From the NCBI GenBank assembly GCA_950295325.1, contig OX485806.1:28954001-29018000 (forward strand): DNA of 64,000 nt, written 5' to 3'. Positions 1-10,692 of the stretch are shown piece by piece; the stretch's first letter is position 1; each line of letters starts with the position of its first letter. Below the pieces are notes generated by a model, which saw only the letters and a program-made list of their open reading frames with translations, did not search any database and was not told where the DNA came from. The stretch is from Polytrichum commune. Its lineage: Eukaryota; Streptophyta; Polytrichopsida; Polytrichales; Polytrichaceae. Position numbers and translations under genes: made by a program.

Positions 1-3000
1 AACTGAAAGCACATGACAATGTGAACGAAATGCAGAGGATTTGTAGCTAGGTGTTGTATTTCACTCCCGGTAGTACACTTGCTGCTGCTGCTGAAAGTGT
101 TGTTCAACCACTATAAATGGCTCTTGAGCACATCGTTAACTCTTTAACTCCTAACATCGATTGCAAATGGAGGAATAGCTAAAAGTTTTTCGAGGAAATG
201 TCATCTCATCATGTGAACCTTTGTTGTTGTGATTTGGACAATGTGGTGATGTGGTGTGTATATAATGCTGCAACTTTCTGTGAGAAGTTTGAACCTTTGG
301 GCTATCAGGTTGATGAGGTGGAAAGTTCAGAGATTTTGCAAAAAATGTATGGAAGTATGCATTAGAAAACCAGCCTCAGAGCTGGATGATCGGTGGATAG
401 GAATGAGATCTCGAAATAGCGTTGCCTGTTGAATGCTGCTGGACGTGGACACTGAATTTACGATATTATCAGCCATGGAATACCTCCAAGAGCAGCTGTC
501 AGTAAATCTTACCATTTTTCCAAAACTCGTATTTAAGATTAGGTTGCTGCGATTGTGTCTGAATATTATCACACACTAGGATGCAGATATACATATACAA
601 CCCCTCAGAGGTAAGTTGATGAGAGAGCAGAATAAGAACAACTTGCTGAGCTCCTGATGTTGTTGATTATTCGGTGATTGGTTGATTGAATGACAAGTCA
701 GGTTCCACTTGCAGCAAGATGTTGGTCACATGGAGTGGCTTGGCTAATTAATCTGCTCATTTATATTCAAAAAGTTAACTGGCATCTAAATGAACCATGT
801 CGTTCCTGTAAAGTAAACTTGATGACTTGAGGTATTTCAGACTGTGAAACCATGTGCTTACCTAAGCATTAGCGAGTAAGAGCTTGTTAAGCCCTGTGTG
901 AAAAGTCCCACCTGGCCAGTTACACCGATGGCAAACTATTCATGAGGCGGAGAAGTTATCTAGGGATGGATCCCGGTAACCACATTGACACGAAAAGAGT
1001 CCTGCAAAAACTCCAAACTTGCAACCATAACCCACTCTATGTAGCTCGGATGAGGTATTTTTTAAGGCACTCTCAATCAGGTCATCTGTTTTGTTTGTTT
1101 TTGTGCAATATTCCCTCGTTTGCAATGCAGATCCTAGCTGGGGATGATGCCAGCTCAATGTAAGGTTCTCAGATATTTTGTATGCAACTAGAACGCCTCA
1201 TTATTAGAGTTTTGGCTTGATGGTGTACTGAGTTCCAACTTCAAAGCTTCGAATCGTAAACGGTTGGAACAGGAGGTGTCATAATTCTCTAAGCTTGACA
1301 AGAGCGTTCAACAGTGCATGGGAAACAGAAACTCCCTCTCTCAAAATGCAAATTTGTAGCACAAGGTTTAACATACTGCAAATAGAATAGATATGGGAAC
1401 CACAGACCCATGTAGGGCAAATGTGACTCGAATGCCACAGACATTTGTAGCGGCAAGGTTCTCGGTACATTCGGAACTTATTATGTAAGTATGGTTATTA
1501 GGGTTCGGGGTAAAGTAAGTCAATGAGAAGGTACTTGAAATTTATAAAATTGCATAGGGGTACATATTAATGAGGGGCGTCATAATAAGAGAAAGACTTA
1601 TACATAGTCGCATTGCGCACGTCTTTCACGCATCACTTTTACGAATGAACTTCCCACCTCTCATCAGGCTGACCGAACAAATACCTTACTTAGAGTCATT
1701 CATTACAAGGACGTTCAAGGGCTGTGTGTCTGTCAGATCTCTGTTGCAAAAGTGATCTTCCTTACCTCTTATGATTGCTAACCTTGGCGTTACACAACTT
1801 AAGTAGAGTCGTGGACCTGGCGAGAGAGATACGACGCTCCTACAATTATTGGACCAACATGGTGAAGGTTTTTGTTGTGTTGTTGTTGGGTTTAAATAAA
1901 TAAAAATAATAATCCTTGTTGAGACAACAGATGTGAAATGAGCTGAAACAACGTAGATGCGAAGGTTCTTCGCACATTCAAAGAGTGTTCGCTCACCTTG
2001 CGTGGTGGATCCGGATCATTCTTTAAGATGGTGTTGTGTGTTGTGTGTGTTTCTGTGACTCCCTTATACAGATAGCTCCTCAACCGTAAGAACGCAACCG
2101 TAACAGAGAGCCTCCTCACTATTGAAGTTAAATGATTTTGGATGTGTTAATTTATGTTTCCATTTCTTCTCCCCATATGAATCTGAAATCTACACACCGA
2201 GTTCTGTGTGAGCGACAGTCATCAATTTGAAAGGATTGAAGAGGAATCACGGATAGTTTTGATACCTCCTCAGCTTGATATGGATTTTTCACTGGTTCAC
2301 GGTCAGGGTTTCTAAAGACCATATGTGTGGAAATGTGACCCAGTTTTCACCATGGAGTACTTAAAGTGCGATTGGAGCTCCGAATGACATGGAAGGGATG
2401 TACCAGTGGCCGATACCCTCTGAAATCTGAAACTGGGGGGACAAGATCAGAACCTTAGCGAATATGGGTAAAGTGGAGGACGCCCATGGGTCTCAGTACT
2501 CGCCCTTCGTGGCATTCATGTGCGTTCCACTTGTGTCTCTTACCCTCTCATGATTACATTGCAAAATTGACAGGTCAAAGTCCTATCGTTTTCCATTGGT
2601 TGTTTACATACAATATCAACAATTTTTTTCTACTTGCAATGGTGTCTGCTCGGAGGTAAGTGTTTGAATTTGAACGAAGAGCAACCTCTTTCGGGTTCAT
2701 TGAGGGCCCAACTCATTATAGCACCTTTCTTGGCACGCTAAAATGAGTTTGACCTTCAATAAATCGATATAGAATAGTGTTCTTTACTCAAACCTTCACT
2801 ACGTCCAAGTATCCATCGAAAACTTGCCGAACATGGAAGGTGTTGTATGCAAAGATAACAAACAAATGACTAAAAATAACTCCTGCTCTCTAAACATTTA
2901 CATCATCAAAATAGTATTCCGAAGTTGGATGCAGGGTGTTTCTACCAGGGAGTTCTTAATTGTCCAGTGACAAATCTTTTGACTGCTCAACATAGAGTTA

Positions 3001-3305
3001 GTGAGACTTTTCGTCAGGAGTTGGTCCCCTATGATTTTCGATTGGTTGGTTTGCATACAATATCAAGAATTTCATTCTTTCCACTTGTGATGGTGCATGC
3101 TCGGAGGTAGTTTTTTGAATGTGAACGGAGAGCAACCTATTTCGTGGAGTTCATTGAGGGTCAAACATGACAACCAAGCATGCACCAAAAATTTGCTGAA
3201 CATGGAAGCTGTTCTATGCACCAAACTTCTGACCAGAAGTCATGTTGAGTAAGAGGGTGACTCTAATCTTGATTAATTTTATGGCTCTCCTTGAGGTGGA
3301 TGCAG
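1..3305. other. Upstream region without a recognised gene
   Basis: Open frames here are short and show no protein family I recognise. The first coding exon of the TMEM104-like gene that follows must lie here or beyond the window edge, because the first exon I can identify (3306) begins in phase 2, one base before a full codon. The family's N-terminus before the first membrane helix is short, so the missing exon may encode fewer than about 25 residues; I could not pick it with confidence. The end of the stretch carries a duplicated block, listed separately. Confidence 0.5.
2575..3230 (+). repeat. Degenerate direct duplication (two copies)
   Basis: Two related blocks follow each other in the same orientation. 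Copy 1 lies at about 2575-2850 and copy 2 at about 3018-3230. Shared landmarks are the phrase 'catacaatatcaa', then 'tgctcggaggta', then 'gagcaacct.tttcg', then 'gaacatggaag.tgtt.tatgca'. The copies differ by scattered substitutions and small gaps, so the duplication is not recent. Its nature is unknown; it may be part of a decayed transposon. It lies just before the first identified exon of the TMEM104-like gene. Confidence 0.65.
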
Positions 3306-6300
3306 CTACCTATTCAATTTGATGGTCGGCACAGGATGCTTGGCCTTGCCATCAGTATTACTGAAAGGAGGATGGGTGCGTTCCTAATCACAAATTCCTT
3401 ATTGTGATGATGTTTGTTTAGAGACATGTTTACCTGGGATTTACACTACATGGTCAATTTCTTAAGGAACACAGAGCTCAACAAATTCAAATTTTAGTTT
3501 TTTTTTACAATTATAATCAACATATTGGTTGGTGAAAGACTAGAATTTTGAAATCCTGCGGTGTTGACCAAGGTCACAGTCTGAAACACCAAGAACATGG
3601 TGATCAATAGGTAGAATTTTTGTGGTAAGTATTTGTTTTGCTGTTTCGAATTGCAGTTCTTGGGTGGATTCTTCATCATAATAGTGGCATTTCTGAGGTA
3701 AGACATGAAACCACTCACATGCCATATGCAGAATGAAAGCTTTTGTCAATTCTAATTTCTAAAAGTCAATGCGTATTAGAGATGTTTCTGTGGGAGTTAC
3801 ATACAGGATTGACAGTGGGAACCTTGTATAATGCTCCATGCATTCAAGAGTCATGGATATGTAGAATATCCCAAATGGTATTGCACTGTGCAGCTATGTG
3901 AGTGTTACATTTATCCTGGAGTCGATGGCTACAGCTAATGCTCTTATTCGTCTCCAAAGCAAGGTACTCAAAAACTTCTCTGTTGCCATATAGCCAAGAT
4001 AGTTCATCACACTGCTACTGAAAGAAATAGGTGGCAATTGATTTTCTTAAAGAATCACATCACATCACATCACCTTGTGAATGTGTGCTTCTATCTGGAG
4101 CTGAAAGATCTAGGAGATGGTGTAAATGTCAAAAGAACTGACATTCTGACTGCAACCACACCAATTGCTGTTATCAGGGTGGACTTGAAGAGCATTCTCT
4201 CCTAAGAGAAGAATGTGTACTTCCAAGAGGGGATGGAACACCAAAGGCTGAGTTGCATCTTACTCCGACAACTAGTGACCGACAATTGTTTCATATTGCA
4301 AGGAGGACGGAGCTAGGAGAAATGGCTGTAAGTCAGCCAAGCCTATATTAAAATTTGCAGCTTGTCTTCGAATTCCCAATACAGTTGCCATTGTTCTTTT
4401 TCAAAAGGGGGACACTGAGGCCTTGTTTACACTAGCGCTTGAGTTGAGAGCTCAAATAAAGGAGCCTTCTCATTGGCGGACAGGAGACTCTTACGCATCC
4501 TTGTTCACACACATTTACTTATACACACGCTCACTTAACTTGAGAGCTTGAATTATTAATCGGGCTTACAACGCTTAGATGGTGTACGCCTTGATAGATC
4601 CCATGTGGAACGACTACGACAAGATCTTGGTCAAAATCCTCAGCTACCTCATGGAGGTAGCTTAGGAATGTCTAAAGCTTGAGCTCTCATTTTGAGCCAA
4701 TGGACTTTCAAGCTTTCCTTAGCTTGTATTGAATGCTTCTATATTTAGTATCATTCCCCCCTTTATAGCTCACTTTGGCCACTGTACACTTGCTCATACT
4801 ATTGAGAGCTTGAAGATTGATCAAGCTCTCAATAACTTGAGCTTTGGGCGAAGGCTTGTCAATTCCAAGTATCAAACTCCCCCAAAATTGCAAGTTTGAG
4901 TTCTCAACTCAAGCTCTAGTGTGAAAGGGGCCTGGGGAGGTGGCTGATTCTTCGGAACTCAACTTAGGTATTATGTATATTAATATTCTATACACTTGTA
5001 GACTTCTCTACTGTTTTGATACAAACTGAAGTAGGGTGTGGTTTGATTACAGGGTCTATTCTTCAACCAGTGGGGCATCATACTCTTCTACACCACATTG
5101 ATAGTGAAGTGTTCTTACTTAACAAGCCATAACGTCCACCACTAATTGGCTCCTCAAGTATTGGCAATTGAACTGCAAAAGTGTGACCTCTTAAGAGTTG
5201 GTATTGGAGTTCACACCTAATATTCAAACCTTGATGTGGGTGAAGGGTGCAGTTATATTTGATTGGAGACTCTGTCATTTACAGCACTTTGGTTGCCAGA
5301 TCTTTGGCACTCTTTTTCTCCAACCTCACCCCAGCCTCATGGGCATTTGATCTTTACCTGGGCATCTTCTTCTGTTTCAGTTTACCTCTCTGGTAATTTC
5401 AAAGCATTTAGTCATTATTCATGTCTACCTATTCCAGTGGTCTCACACTTCTTTAAAAAGTCTTATTGCATCTACCTATTTTACATTGCTAATGGATTGT
5501 GACATGTTTGGCCAATGTTAATTGTGACTTGCAGCTCATTCTCTCAATGTTTCACTAGAATTATTCTGTTGTTGGTTGCAGCTTCTTTGATTTTCAAAAG
5601 ACGAAACACCTGCAGATCACAACACTGGTATTATGTTCTTCCTCTTTGGGTGCACGATTAGTTGTATGTCAGTCTACAACTCTTTTTTGCTTGTCCATTA
5701 TACCTGTATGTCTCCATTAAGGTAATTTGTTGCTCTTTCAGTTCTGAAAGACAATGAGCAATTGATTCAGTTTGAATCAGAATTACATAATTGTTTGGAT
5801 GCTTTTCTTAATTGATTGTAACTGCTGAGCTACGTTGAGTGGTACCTGACTTTTGTCTTGGTGGGTTGTTTGGTGGCCAGGCTATTCGTAATATATCACT
5901 TTACACGTATGTAAATTTCTCTCCTGAAGGCGCTTGATTATATTGTGAGTTTTAGGACCTTGGTTTATTGCTGTGGAATGTGGTCTCCTAAGATTCAGTA
6001 TGATTTGTGTTTTTGCAGTATGATTGGCTTGGCTGCTATGAAGTTATTCAAAGGAGGCCGTCAAGATGTAGATGTTCCAGGCATCAACATACCGTAAGTA
6101 ACGCATTTGCTCTACCAGCTTAGTGTAGAATCCATCTAAGTATTCTCAAATGACGTAGTTACTTTGTCGCTATTATACAATCTATGAATGGACTACTCAA
6201 AAACTAGAACGGTTCCTGATTGTCTCTTCAGGGCCACTAAGTTTCTCCCAACCAGTTGCTATATTGGAATGATGGGTCTCTTTTAATTCAAGGCAAATTT

Positions 6301-9300
6301 TTATTACGTTCTTAACAGCATAAGCATCTAGATTTGGTGAGCAAAGATGGGCAATGGAAAAGTTTACTTTTTGAGGACTATCCCCTAACCTTATGTGAAA
6401 ACAGTAACATCCAGGCAACAACCACTGGATTTAACCCTTTAACCCCTAGAGGCCCCAGCAAAATCTCAAAATCGCCTAAAAACGTTCATAACAATTCAGC
6501 AGCTTATTAAAGAAATTCTGTACCTCTGATGGTGTCTTTGACTGTGTGCATGACATTTTTGTAAAGTTAGGATTGTTCATATAAAATTGGAGTTGTCCCC
6601 GTGCCCCAAACCAGAAGATTCTAACGTAAACTTGTATGCTGGTATGATAAGGCAGAGGTGGCTGCCTGGGCAAAAATATCCTTGGCCTTTAGGGGTTACA
6701 TGCTTTGGAGATATATTTTGTGCAAATTCAATCTAATAGGAAGATGCTTTATTTGCAGAGCCTTGCCAAACCTTTTTGGAGGAGCTGTATATTCTTTCAT
6801 GTGCCACCACAGGTGTTTTCAAAGGCTTTTTTTGTATCCAATTTGTCATTACCTGCCCTTTGAAAGAGTAATTGGATCTTTCCCACATGACCTACATGGG
6901 ATGTTAATCAGTGCTATCTTGCAAATGCATCTTATCTAGGGTTCTTTTGTGCAAGCAAACTGAGAGCATATTTTTAGATTCCAGTTGCATGTTATGCTGT
7001 TTTTTGGTCCTTTGTTGATTGTGCCTTGTGTTTAAAATGTTTGCAGTTTACCTGGCATTATCACCCCAATGCGAGATAAGTCACATCTACAACGTATACT
7101 GGCATTTGCATTCGGGAGTGTCATTTTGGTGTACTTGCTGCTGTTTATCACCAGCGGACTTGCCTTCGGTACAGTGCAAGTTTGTTCCTCTTTCAACTGT
7201 AACTTCTAGATGTGTCAGGATGTTTAAAACAGAAGAGACTTTATTCCTGTGACTACACTTCTGGCCTGTATAATTGTGGTATGAACAGTCATTTCTAATT
7301 AAGATTATTTTTGTGCTTTTGCAGGATCCAACATCATGGATCCACTGACATTCAACTTTCCCCCAGAACGTATCCACAATGCTTTATCCTAAGATTTCTT
7401 TCAACAGTCAAAATGCCTGGGTACAAGTCCATCTTGCTCAACAATCAATATGAAGTTGGCTCCAGTGGGAGAGGTTGTCGATCTTATAGCTGATCAAACC
7501 CATGTCTGAACTCACTAAACCTCAACATTTTGTGAACAAACTATACAATGTTTTAATGTGGAACTTTAGTGTCTTTCCTGCATCTACTTAGTATGATTTT
7601 CTAGAATGGAACTTGTCAGGAGATATTGCTCTAAGTTTGTGGAGAAAGCCATTACTTTGAGCAATTTAATTTAACTTGAGCCAAGACACAAAATGGTTAT
7701 ATCTGCAAGTTTTACAAAACTGGTTGGTTATGTATTTGAGAATCAATTTGTGACCTACATCCAGTGCAATTGTGTGGTATTTCCTGAAGTTGGCTTTGTG
7801 ATCCATCATGTGATCCAATTGTTTTTAAAGGAACAAAAATTGAAGAGACTGCAGAATTCCTTCACTAATGCTTTCAGAATATGGATTCGTGGGAGATATG
7901 CTTTTCCTCTTTCCAGGTTTGTCCCATATGTTTTGGTTTTTAATTGCAAATGCATCCAGTGATGAAATGTTTGAAATTAGGTAACTGTAAGAGTAACTAT
8001 GAAATTAGGTAGCTACAGCAATTTCTTTTTTATTGACTAATACATTTAAGTCACAGCCCAAGACAGGAGAATAACATGGTGAGTGTGCAATAGAAGTTTT
8101 TATAAAACCTAGATGAGATTAAGCATCATGACTTTTGTGGGTTGCCAGTGTTTACATTGTCCTCCAGCTTTCCCATGCTATCCATCACTCTTCGCAACAA
8201 TCTTGACATTCTGATGCAACATGTGTCACAGAAAGGTAACATCCAGCTCTGAATGGCATTGCTTTCGCCTGCAATCAATATCTCATTTAGCACAATCTCA
8301 CATATGTGCACCCATATTCTGGAAATAGTTCCATGGATGATTTCAAGGTTTAAGTCAACATACACTGACATCCTATCTTTTGGCAGTGAGGCGAGGACCA
8401 AGCACTTCAGATACAGTAGTTCCAAATTCGGTGCGGAAAAATGAGTATAGGCGAGTGATGCTCACGTTGCTGGCGGTGGTACCTTCCACTGTGCTCTGTT
8501 ATATTGCTGAGGTAATGCCCATTCCCTGTCCCAATTTCTGAAACCAATAATCGAGCAATCTTGATGTTGAAATTTTGAAGGGTCAGGAAAGTGTTTGATC
8601 ATGTGCTTCTTCAAGGTTTAGGACTTAAAAGAGATCAGATACACAATCTTAAAATCTAATTACGGAATGCTTACAATAATCAAAGAACTCAGCTGACTAT
8701 TGTGAACTAGGTAATGGATGCAAGGAGCCCTGGTGCAGGTTGAAGTAGGTGCCCAACCTACCTCACTGCCATAGTGGCGAGAAAGGATCTTGAGTGCCTA
8801 CTACAGCCGATGGGTGGGCGACACGTGTCCATTATCGGACATAGTGGTCAGGCCATGTGCCTCCTAGTATCCTATCTCGAAAAGAGGACATTCATAAAAT
8901 TGCTCAGCCACAGATTACTACGAATTAGGGCATAGATGCAAGAGCCCTGCCATATGTAGTAGGTAGTGGGTGCCTACTCAGCCGATAGCAGGGCTGCATG
9001 TGTCCATTACCGGATGTAGTAGGCAGACCATGGCAAGGCCATCAATTACTGATGATTATTTGCCTCCTTGTATGCTGTCATAGATGCACCATAAACCGCA
9101 TAGCCCAAACACTATGAACTAGGAACTAGGAAATGGATGCGAGGAGCCCTGCCAATGTTGCAGTAGGCGCCCAAGCTGTGGGGCCGTTGTACGACCATCA
9201 CTACACATACTGGCAGGTCCTCACGTGTCCAGTAGCGGACACAATGGTCAGACCATAACCATGGCAAGGAAATCAATTATGGATGATGTGCCTCCTTGTA

Positions 9301-10692
9301 TCCAATCCAGAACAGGCCCATCACCAAAATTGCTCAGTCTGGCGACTATAGTCAATACTCCAGTTCAGTATTCTTGAACACAAAATTGTCATCCCTAACA
9401 GTAGGATTCTTTACTGGCATGGCAGCATGCGGATATCTCAGTGGATGAGCTAGTTGGTCTCACAGGGGCCTTTGCTGGATGTGCTGTGATGCTCATCATT
9501 CCAGCCTGCTTAGTCTACTGCTCCAGAAGGTACGTCTATTTCATCTATACTATCTCTTCTGTCAGATTTATTGCATGAGATTCTACAGTAGTCAACTCCA
9601 GAGACAATTCTGGGCCTTGGATTGGCTTGGGAATCATCTCATCCGATTACCGATTGTGAATCACGAAGATTGTCATATAAAGTTTCAGATTCAGATTGGA
9701 GATGCAAACATGATAGAGTCTAAATTACAAATTATATTACTCTTTAAAGGATCACAAGCGTGTTTGTTGTGAAGTCTATATTTTAAGTACATAGTGCAAT
9801 CTTACCGTGACATGCGTCTTTTTGGTGTTTGTTCTTAACTGTTAAGCCCTGCCATATACCACTTAAATACACGATTAAAGAAGAGTGACCACATAAGGCC
9901 CACATCCTTAGTCTTTCTTGCACTAGGATCTTAGCTAGTCACCATTATTGGTCTTGTATATAGGTTAATGCCTGGTATCAATTATTAACAACATCAGCAA
10001 TGGTATCAAAGAACCTACCCATGGGTATCAACTAGTCAAATATTGACATTTGGTGGGTATGTCAAGGTGAGAGGATCTTTACACACCCAAGTTTTTACTT
10101 GGGTCAATCTTGTTGTAAATCATATTGATACTAGGGCAACTTTGGTAGGTATGAAAGTTCTTACATGTTATGGAGATCCGAATGGTATTGAAAACAAAAA
10201 TACCGTCAAAGGCCCATATCCTACTGTTATCAAGAAAGTACAAAATCCTCATTATAGATACCCGAATGGTATTAAAAAAGATGATACCACATCAACACTG
10301 GTAATTACTTGCTTAACAAATATGCTCAACAAACATGTGTTACTCTGTTGCAGAGTAGGAGGGGATGGTATTGAATTACTTGAATCACTTGTATGGAGAG
10401 TCATTTACAGGTCCTTCGTAACCTGTCAAGTATGTACCTTGAGGTTGTCAAAATGTCTGTAAGTGTCCGGATGTTAATCTGAACTGTTTGTTTTGCCAAA
10501 TGCAGAGTTTTTGCGGATGCCTATTCTGCAGCATGGGACCACCAGAAAGGTGCCTCAAAATTTACCATCCCCAAGAATATCCACCACTCTCCATTTGGTG
10601 GCCATTTATGGGTATTTGCAATCCTAGCATGGGCAGGTTTGTCACTAGTTTTCAACACATTTGAGGAGTGGGAGAAATCTCCTACTCCATAA
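3306..10692 (+). CDS. TMEM104-like membrane protein (amino acid transporter fold), 5' end missing
   Basis: Multi-pass protein of the TMEM104 branch of the amino acid/auxin permease fold; the substrate is not known. Exons: 3306-3375, 3657-3697, 3894-3963, 4178-4327, 5053-5103, 5253-5392, 5582-5627, 5881-5906, 6019-6093, 6759-6812, 7047-7168, 7325-7369, 8113-8235, 8387-8511, 9426-9529, 10506-10692 (TAA). All splice phases agree, giving about 475 residues, near the roughly 500 of animal TMEM104. Family blocks in order: YLFNLMVGTGCLALP (helix 1), FILESMATANA, RRTELGEMA, LYLIGDSVIYS, FFDFQKTKHLQ, LPNLFGGAVYSFMCHHSLP, LPVFTLSSSFPMLSITLRNN, GLTGAFAGCAVMLIIPACLV, and a last helix near the C-terminus. 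The first exon is not found. The least certain borders are the acceptor at 8113 and the 26-bp exon at 5881. Introns hold two MITE-like elements and a tandem array. Confidence 0.87.
4418..4933. mobile_element. MITE-like element with about 38-bp terminal inverted repeats, in an intron
   Basis: The ends are inverted copies: the left end runs AGGCCTTGTTTACACTAG then GCTTGAGTTGAG, and the reverse complement of the right end runs AGGCCCCTTTCACACTAG then GCTTGAGTTGAG. The 516-bp body contains further short GAGAGCTTGA motifs in both orientations and no coding capacity. It sits in the intron between the 4178-4327 and 5053-5103 exons of the TMEM104-like gene. No clear target-site duplication is visible. 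The end sequence resembles hAT-type non-autonomous elements, but that class is only a guess. Confidence 0.75.
6439..6699. mobile_element. piggyBac-like MITE (TTAA ends), in an intron
   Basis: Left end TTAACCCCTAGAGGCC; right end read in reverse GTAACCCCTAAAGGCC. The inverted repeats match for about 14 bases and more loosely beyond. A TTAA target next to a CCC start is the hallmark of piggyBac-type insertion; the right-hand TTAA has decayed to TTAC. The element is about 260 bp, non-coding, and lies in the TMEM104-like intron between exons 6019-6093 and 6759-6812. A better preserved relative is in a NOC3 intron at 56834-57224. Confidence 0.6.
8700..9315 (+). repeat. Tandem array, three degenerate units of about 200 bp, in an intron
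   Basis: Three units start near 8702, 8928 and 9115. Each carries 'aatggatgcaaggagccctg' or a close variant, then 'agtaggtgcccaac', then 'acgtgtccattatcgga', then 'atggtcagaccat', then 'gtgcctcctagtatcc'. The middle unit has lost part of the sequence. The array fills most of the 914-bp intron between exons 8387-8511 and 9426-9529 of the TMEM104-like gene. No coding capacity. Confidence 0.8.
9608..9725 (+). repeat. Dispersed repeat, copy 1 (partner at 34350-34445)
   Basis: Shares with the 34350 region the ordered phrases 'ttggattgg..tgggaat.at.tcatc', 'gattgtgaatcacgaagattg' and a tail rich in 'agattggagatgcaaa'. Both copies have the same orientation. This copy is in the last-but-one intron region of the TMEM104-like gene. 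Probably a piece of a retrotransposon; class unknown. Confidence 0.6.

Noticed and set aside
10043-10462. 139-codon open frame in the last TMEM104-like intron
   Set aside because: It lies between two well-supported exons, has no family signal, and is built from short repeated phrases such as 'ccgaatggtatt'.
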